A model generated the notes under the pieces. That model had not been told where the DNA came from. It worked only from the letters and a program-made list of their open reading frames with translations, and searched no databases. From Methylomonas paludis (GTDB lineage: Bacteria > Pseudomonadota > Gammaproteobacteria > Methylococcales > Methylomonadaceae), in assembly GCF_018734325.1 (NCBI RefSeq), contig NZ_CP073754.1, forward strand, positions 3,038,001-3,102,000: a stretch of 64,000 nucleotides of DNA, written 5' to 3'. The position numbers and the translations under genes were made by a program. Of the stretch, positions 58,918 to 64,000 are shown in pieces; within the stretch, counting starts at the first letter, position 1, and each line of letters begins with the position of its first letter.

Positions 58918-60312
58918 ATGAAATTAAAGAAGGTTACCCACAAGCTGCAGACCCGCACTTGTCTTGCCAGCCTGGTTTTAATGAGTGCCACCACCGCTCA
59001 TGCCGACAACTGGAAAGATGCTTCAGGTGCGTTTGAAGCCAGCGGCTATAATATTAATGATCTTAATTTTTTTAAGAAAAACAATCTTAAGCTGGGCGGC
59101 TGGGTAGAAACCAGTATCAGCGCCAATGATAACGCTAGACACGATGGCTTTAACGGCCCGGTAACTTTCCAGGATCGTACTTCAGAGTTGCAGCTCAATC
59201 AGCTAAATATGTTTTTGCAAAAAGGTGTAACTGCTAGCGGAGATACCTTCGATTGGGGCGGTCGTTTCGACATCATGTTTGGCAGCGACTCCATCTTTAC
59301 TCAAGCCTATGGTAACCCTACTTATAATCCAAACACTGGAGCCGCAGAACCTCGCGGCAACTGGGATCTTAAGCTCAGCGGCGATCGTTTTTACGGCTTT
59401 GCCATGCCGAATGCCTACGCCGAATTCAACTTGCCTATGGGTGAAGGCTTGAATATTAAAGCGGGTCATTTTTATACGCCTGTTGGCTATGAGGTTGTAA
59501 CCGCACCGGATAACTTCTTTGTCACCAAGCCCTATACCTTCCAATACGGGGAGCCTTTCACACACACCGGCTTGTTGGGTAGCTATACTTTCAACCCCAA
59601 CTGGAACGTAACAGCCGGTGCCCTGACAGGTAGCTCGACTGGTGGTTGGGACGGCAGTTTCAACCGCAATCTGGCAACTTGGTCAGGCTTGCTGGGCGGC
59701 ACCTGGACCAGCGATGATGCGGGTACCTCTTTATATATTTCCGGTACCGCCGGCCCACAATCTGATAACAACAGTAGCTTCTGGGGTATTTTCAGTATCG
59801 TCGGCAAACACAATATCACCGACAAACTCCACTTGATCCTGCAACATGACCACGGTTATGCCAATAACGTCATCACCGGCAACGGCCTGAATGCTGTGGC
59901 AGCTGGATCAACAACCAGTGCACTGCAAAATGCCGAATGGTATGGTCTTAACTCCTATCTGTTATATGATGTGACGGACAAACTCGGTGCCGGTTTACGT
60001 GCGGAATGGTTCCGTGACAACAACGGCTGGCGGATAGACGGCCCGGGTCGTTGCGGCGCAGCGGCAAATACCAACGGTTATGGCGCCTCAGCAACCAACT
60101 ACAACTACGCATGTAATTCAAGTGCCTTCGGCGCATATCCATTTGCAGGCAGCGGCTATTATGAGCTGACCGCAGGTTTGGTTTACAAACCTATCAAATG
60201 GTTGAATCTGCGTCCTAACGTGCGCTTCGACTATGCTAACGCAGCACAATTTGCTGGCGGGAAAGAGCACACTCAAGTATTGTTCACCGCAGACGCTGTG
60301 GTGATATTCTAA
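58918..60312 (+). CDS. Outer-membrane beta-barrel porin (BBP2/OmpL-like)
   Basis: 464 residues. Signal peptide to about residue 29 (MSATTAHA-DNW), then alternating amphipathic strands ending in a C-terminal Phe (TADAVVIF), as for outer-membrane barrels. Motifs such as GHFYTPVGYEVVTAPDNFFV are typical of the putative beta-barrel porin-2 family. GAGG precedes the ATG by 8 bases. The sigma54 promoter and NtrC-like sites upstream, and amt/glnK/glnA as neighbours, suggest a porin for nitrogen compounds induced in nitrogen starvation. Its substrate is unknown. Confidence 0.85.
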   Translation: MKLKKVTHKLQTRTCLASLVLMSATTAHADNWKDASGAFEASGYNINDLNFFKKNNLKLGGWVETSISANDNARHDGFNGPVTFQDRTSELQLNQLNMFLQKGVTASGDTFDWGGRFDIMFGSDSIFTQAYGNPTYNPNTGAAEPRGNWDLKLSGDRFYGFAMPNAYAEFNLPMGEGLNIKAGHFYTPVGYEVVTAPDNFFVTKPYTFQYGEPFTHTGLLGSYTFNPNWNVTAGALTGSSTGGWDGSFNRNLATWSGLLGGTWTSDDAGTSLYISGTAGPQSDNNSSFWGIFSIVGKHNITDKLHLILQHDHGYANNVITGNGLNAVAAGSTTSALQNAEWYGLNSYLLYDVTDKLGAGLRAEWFRDNNGWRIDGPGRCGAAANTNGYGASATNYNYACNSSAFGAYPFAGSGYYELTAGLVYKPIKWLNLRPNVRFDYANAAQFAGGKEHTQVLFTADAVVIF

Positions 60313-60418
60313 AGTTATCATGAACTAGGTTTTGCTTGTTCCCTTTAGCTTCCATTGCAGCGATGCCTTGGAAGCTTTTGCTTTTATAGCTCTTTGCAGT
60401 AACTGGTAATTGATGCTA

Positions 60419-60447
60419 TTGTTACCAACGTTTTACCACACTATCAT
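60419..60447 (+). promoter_or_regulatory. Sigma70 promoter for glnA
   Basis: TTGTTA and TATCAT are 17 bases apart, 30 bp upstream of the glnA ATG. No sigma54 element with correct GG-GC spacing is seen in this gap. Confidence 0.45.
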
Positions 60448-60476
60448 AATAATAATTTTGTAGGAGACCATTGACG

Positions 60477-61889
60477 ATGTCCTCAGTAGATGATGTACTT
60501 AATTTAATCAAGGAAAACGATGTTAAATTCGTTGACTTCCGTTTTTGCGATACTCGCGGTAAAGAACAACACGTTACCTATCCAGCCCACACCATAGATG
60601 CCGACACTTTTGAAGAAGGCAATATGTTCGACGGTTCATCCATCGCCGGCTGGAAACATATCAACGAATCAGACATGATTCTGTTGCCGGACGCCAGCAC
60701 AGCCGTTCTGGATCCATTTTTTGACGACAAAACTCTGATTTTGCGTTGCGATATTATTGAACCTAAAGACGGTCAAGGCTATAGCCGCGATCCTCGTTCT
60801 ATTGCCAAACGCGCTGAAGCTTATCTGAAATCGACCGGCATTGCCGATACCGCCTTCTTCGGACCGGAAAATGAGTTTTTCGTATTTGATGACGTGCGCT
60901 GGAATGCTGGTGTTGGTGGCTGTTCTTATGAAATCGACTCTCAAGAAGCCGGCTGGAATTCTGCCAAAGTTTATGAAAACGGTAATATCGGTCACCGCCC
61001 AGGCATTAAAGGCGGCTATTTTCCGGTGCCGCCAGTTGATTCATTCCAGGATATCCGTTCTGCAATGTGTCTGGTACTGGAAGAGTTAGGCCAAACCGTT
61101 GAAGTACACCACCATGAAGTGGCTACTGCCGGTCAATGCGAAATTGGCGTAAAATTCAATACATTGGTTAAAAAAGCCGACGAAGTTTTGGGATTGAAAT
61201 ATGTAGTGGCCAATATTGCCCATGCATACGGCAAAACCGCAACTTTTATGCCTAAACCACTGGTTGGTGATAACGGTAGCGGCATGCATGTCCACCAATC
61301 TCTGTCTAAAGATGGCGTAAACCTGTTCACGGGCAACCTTTATGGCGGCCTGTCTGAACTGGCTCTGTACTATATTGGCGGCATCATTAAACATGCGAAA
61401 GCCCTGAATGCCATCACCAATGCCTCAACCAACAGCTATAAACGACTGGTACCTGGCTTTGAAGCACCGGTGATGTTGGCTTATTCTGCCCGTAACCGCT
61501 CGGCTTCTATCCGGATTCCTTTTGTTACCAACCCTAAAGGCCGACGTATCGAAGTGCGTTTCCCTGACTCCACCGCTAACCCTTATCTGGCATTCAGCGC
61601 CATGCTAATGGCGGGTCTTGATGGCATCCAAAACAAAATTCATCCAGGCGAAGCCATGGATAAAGATTTGTATGATCTGCCGCCGGAAGAGGAAAAAGCT
61701 ATCCCACAAGTTGCTTTCTCTCTGGATGAAGCCTTGAATGCGCTGGATAATGATCGTGAATTCCTGACTCGTGGCGGTGTTTTCACCGACGATACCATTG
61801 ATGGTTATATTGAGCTGAAAAGCCAGGACGTACAACGTCTGCGCATGAGCACTCATCCTGTTGAGCTGGATCTGTATTACAGCTTATAA
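60477..61889 (+). CDS. glnA: Glutamine synthetase type I
   Basis: 470 residues. Start at ATG 60477 (AGGAG 10 bases upstream); a TTG at 60471 is too close. Catalytic motifs [56 protein letters not shown] and the adenylylation Tyr in ELDLYYSL are all present. It makes glutamine from glutamate and ammonium. It follows the porin and precedes a good terminator, so it is probably its own unit. Confidence 0.98.
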   Translation: MSSVDDVLNLIKENDVKFVDFRFCDTRGKEQHVTYPAHTIDADTFEEGNMFDGSSIAGWKHINESDMILLPDASTAVLDPFFDDKTLILRCDIIEPKDGQGYSRDPRSIAKRAEAYLKSTGIADTAFFGPENEFFVFDDVRWNAGVGGCSYEIDSQEAGWNSAKVYENGNIGHRPGIKGGYFPVPPVDSFQDIRSAMCLVLEELGQTVEVHHHEVATAGQCEIGVKFNTLVKKADEVLGLKYVVANIAHAYGKTATFMPKPLVGDNGSGMHVHQSLSKDGVNLFTGNLYGGLSELALYYIGGIIKHAKALNAITNASTNSYKRLVPGFEAPVMLAYSARNRSASIRIPFVTNPKGRRIEVRFPDSTANPYLAFSAMLMAGLDGIQNKIHPGEAMDKDLYDLPPEEEKAIPQVAFSLDEALNALDNDREFLTRGGVFTDDTIDGYIELKSQDVQRLRMSTHPVELDLYYSL

Positions 61890-61921
61890 GCTCTCACTCC
61901 GTTTTTTCTGGATTTGAGCTT

Positions 61922-61956
61922 AAACCCCGCGAGCATTCGTGCTTAGCGGGGTTTTT
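61922..61956 (+). terminator. Rho-independent terminator after glnA
   Basis: AAACCCCGC and GCGGGGTTT pair, with an inner AGCA/TGCT stem on a TTCG loop, and run into T residues. Confidence 0.9.
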
Positions 61957-62159
61957 CATGTCCAAAAGCCGGCATAACTCATTTATAATTGATACTTACA
62001 AAATTATCGGTGATACGGAAGCCATACCTTTAAATGCTATGCGCGGAATTCATTATACAAGCCACCAAGCACAGCGAAGTTCCGTCACTATTTCTCATTG
62101 AATATCAGCTGTGCAGTTATGGAATTTTTTAACTAAACAGTTTCTTACCTATAGACCTG

Positions 62160-63440
62160 ATGAAAATTTTAATCGTAGGCAACGGCGGTCGCGAACATGC
62201 ACTGGCCTGGAAAGCTAAACAATCTCCTCTGGCTGAATCTGTCTTCGTTGCTCCCGGCAATGCAGGTACAGCGATGGAGCCCGGCATCGAAAATATTGAT
62301 ATTCTGGCCGACGATATCGAATCATTACTGAATTTTGCTAAAAAACAAGCAATCGATCTAACGATTATTGGCCCTGAAGTACCATTGGTAAAGGGCATCG
62401 TCGATGCCTTCACAATTGCCGGTCTGCGCTGTTTTGGCCCTAGCGCCAAAGCGGCTCAACTGGAAGGTTCCAAGGCGTTTTGTAAAGATTTTATGGCCCG
62501 CCACGCTATCCCCACCGCAGAATATCAAACCTTTACCGACCAGACTGCAGCTATTGCCTATATCAAAGCCAAAGGTGCGCCGATTGTGGTTAAGGCTGAT
62601 GGATTGGCGGCCGGCAAAGGTGTGATAGTTGCGGAAACAGAACAACAGGCCGTTGAGGCAGTACAAGATATGTTGTCCGGCAATAGTTTCGGAGAAGCTG
62701 GACATAGGGTCGTAATTGAAGAGTTTCTGAAAGGTGAAGAAGCCAGCTTTATTGTGATTGCTGATGGCGAACATGCCCTGGCTATGGCAACATCGCAGGA
62801 TCACAAAGCCCGTGATAATGGCGACTTAGGACCGAATACCGGTGGAATGGGTGCATATTCGCCGGCACCTGTGGTTACCCCGGAAATTCATCAACGGGTG
62901 ATGGATGAAGTCATTATGCCAACCTTACGCGGCATGCGTGATGACGGTAACGAATATACCGGTTTTCTGTATGCCGGACTGATGATAGACAAACAGGGCA
63001 ACATTAAGGTGTTGGAATATAATTGCCGGTTTGGCGATCCCGAAACACAACCGATTATGTTGCGCTTACAGAGTGATCTGGTTAGTCTGTGCTTGGCTGC
63101 GCTTGATAAGAATTTAGCTGAAATACAAACGGTATGGGATGAGCGGGTTGCTCTGGGCGTGGTATTAGCGGCAGGCGGCTATCCTGATGAATACGCCAAA
63201 GGCCATGTTATTAGCGGCTTGCCTGACAAAAACAGTACTAGCAGCAAAGTCTTCCATGCCGGCACCCGCCTGAATGAAACTGGGCAAATAGTAACCAATG
63301 GTGGTCGGGTATTATGTGTATGCGCACTAGCAAATGATATAGCAGAAGCTCAACTTCAAGCCTATGCTGTGTGCCAAAACATAGATTGGCAGGATGTTTA
63401 TTACCGCACTGACATAGGCTTTAAAGCGATTAAGCGCTAA
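62160..63440 (+). CDS. purD: Phosphoribosylamine-glycine ligase
   Basis: 426 residues. N-terminal KILIVGNGGREHALAWKAKQ, ATP-grasp loop PIVVKADGLAAGKGVIVAET, and VLEYNCRFGDPETQP for the metal site. It makes GAR in purine synthesis. It stands 270 bp after glnA and is followed by a terminator. The ATG at 62160 has no strong ribosome-binding site. Confidence 0.97.
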   Translation: MKILIVGNGGREHALAWKAKQSPLAESVFVAPGNAGTAMEPGIENIDILADDIESLLNFAKKQAIDLTIIGPEVPLVKGIVDAFTIAGLRCFGPSAKAAQLEGSKAFCKDFMARHAIPTAEYQTFTDQTAAIAYIKAKGAPIVVKADGLAAGKGVIVAETEQQAVEAVQDMLSGNSFGEAGHRVVIEEFLKGEEASFIVIADGEHALAMATSQDHKARDNGDLGPNTGGMGAYSPAPVVTPEIHQRVMDEVIMPTLRGMRDDGNEYTGFLYAGLMIDKQGNIKVLEYNCRFGDPETQPIMLRLQSDLVSLCLAALDKNLAEIQTVWDERVALGVVLAAGGYPDEYAKGHVISGLPDKNSTSSKVFHAGTRLNETGQIVTNGGRVLCVCALANDIAEAQLQAYAVCQNIDWQDVYYRTDIGFKAIKR

Positions 63441-63477
63441 AAAACCGGCGAGAAGCAAAATACTGCTCGCCGGTTAA
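63441..63477. terminator. Terminator between purD and ahcY
   Basis: 10-bp arms AACCGGCGAG and CTCGCCGGTT around a 13-nt loop; A residues precede and T residues follow. It lies between convergent genes and may serve both. Confidence 0.75.
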
Positions 63478-63534
63478 TTTCAAACGCTAGCAAATCTTGC
63501 CGCGCAGCAACAATCTTGTTACTGCGCAAATTGT

Positions 63535-64000
63535 TTAGTAGCGGTAATGATCGGATTTATAAGGCCCTTCAACAGCTACATTAATGTAGGCCGCCTGTTC
63601 AGGACTTAGCTGGGTCAGTTTGACACCCAATTGCGCCAGATGTGAGCGTGCGACTTTTTCATCCAGTTTTTTCGGCAGAATATAAACTTGATTCTGATAT
63701 TGGTCGGCATGGTTCCACAATTCAATTTGCGCCAAAACCTGGTTGCAAAATGAGTTGGACATCACGAAACTAGGATGACCGGTAGCGCAGCCCAGATTCA
63801 CCAGACGACCTTCTGCCAGCACGATAATGCGTTTACCGTCCGGGAAAATCACATGGTCAACTTGGGGTTTGATGTTTTCCCAAGTATATTGACGCAAGGC
63901 GGCAATTTCAATTTCGGCATCGAAATGGCCGATATTGCACACTATGGCCTGATCGCGCATGGCCAGCATATGCTCATGGGTAATAACACTAAAATTGCCG
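63535..64000 (-). CDS. ahcY: S-adenosylhomocysteinase, C-terminal part (partial)
   Basis: About 155 codons are seen; the frame runs off the window at its 5' end. Motifs are [55 protein letters not shown] and the C-terminal [10 protein letters not shown] with the NAD-binding Lys and Tyr. It splits S-adenosylhomocysteine into adenosine and homocysteine, tetrameric and cytoplasmic. Confidence 0.96.
   Translation of the reverse strand, partial: GNFSVITHEHMLAMRDQAIVCNIGHFDAEIEIAALRQYTWENIKPQVDHVIFPDGKRIIVLAEGRLVNLGCATGHPSFVMSNSFCNQVLAQIELWNHADQYQNQVYILPKKLDEKVARSHLAQLGVKLTQLSPEQAAYINVAVEGPYKSDHYRY

Noticed and set aside
60360-60410. Sigma54-like elements upstream of glnA
   Set aside because: TTGGAAGCTTTTGC and CTGGTAATTGATGC both have GG and GC only eight bases apart; ten are needed. 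A sigma70 promoter explains the gap better.

Overview
The window looks like chromosomal DNA of a gammaproteobacterial methylotroph, most likely a type I methanotroph (Methylococcales). The pointers are a lanthanide-type methanol dehydrogenase (xoxF) with a xoxJ-like periplasmic protein, two genes typical of tetrahydromethanopterin-using bacteria just upstream, a bacteriohemerythrin, a full glycogen gene set, and gammaproteobacterial gene orders (ygfX/ygfZ, uvrA-MFS-ssb, bioB-F-H-C-D). No methane monooxygenase genes lie in the window, so the methanotroph assignment is inference. There are no rRNA or tRNA genes, CRISPR arrays, prophages or complete IS elements.

Layout. 1-4.1 kb: ygfX-like fragment, ygfZ, a stand-alone heme A synthase and a DeaD-type helicase. 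4.1-4.8 kb: a non-coding stretch holding a candidate sigma54-dependent small RNA on the minus strand and a REP-like hairpin. 4.8-14.5 kb: cvfB-like gene, a TetR regulator, the UDG-uvrC-pgsA run, an RND pump, a YebC-family regulator, a methyltransferase repair protein and a HIT protein. 14.5-16.2 kb is the only accessory-looking part: a decayed membrane-protein gene split by a 99-bp MITE, then a ccdAB toxin-antitoxin pair whose toxin has lost its C-terminus to a frameshift. 16.2-18.1 kb: iron storage (bfd and two complementary bacterioferritins) and ycgN. 18.1-28 kb: ftsX-ftsE run into a cytochrome oxidase operon through a single gene that fuses heme A synthase to FtsY. 28-33 kb: bacteriohemerythrin and the complete biotin operon. 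33-39 kb: comF, the two pterin-linked genes, xoxF and xoxJ. 39-48.6 kb: malQ, GH57, glgC facing glgB-glgA, then an orphan secreted protein. 48.7-54.4 kb: uvrA, an MFS transporter, ssb and an inositol-monophosphatase-family gene. 54.4-62 kb: a nitrogen block with two amt genes, two glnK genes, a porin and glnA. 62.1-64 kb: purD and the 3' part of ahcY.

The most interesting signal is regulatory. Three promoters have a -24/-12 sigma54 element with two NtrC-like sites, one often weaker, centred about 87-98 and 116-128 bp upstream of the predicted start. Two drive nitrogen-block genes (glnK-amt, and a beta-barrel porin). The third, at 4.45 kb, drives no gene: about 105 nt downstream comes a strong Rho-independent terminator. 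This predicts a nitrogen-starvation small RNA. The second standout is the in-frame CtaA-FtsY fusion.
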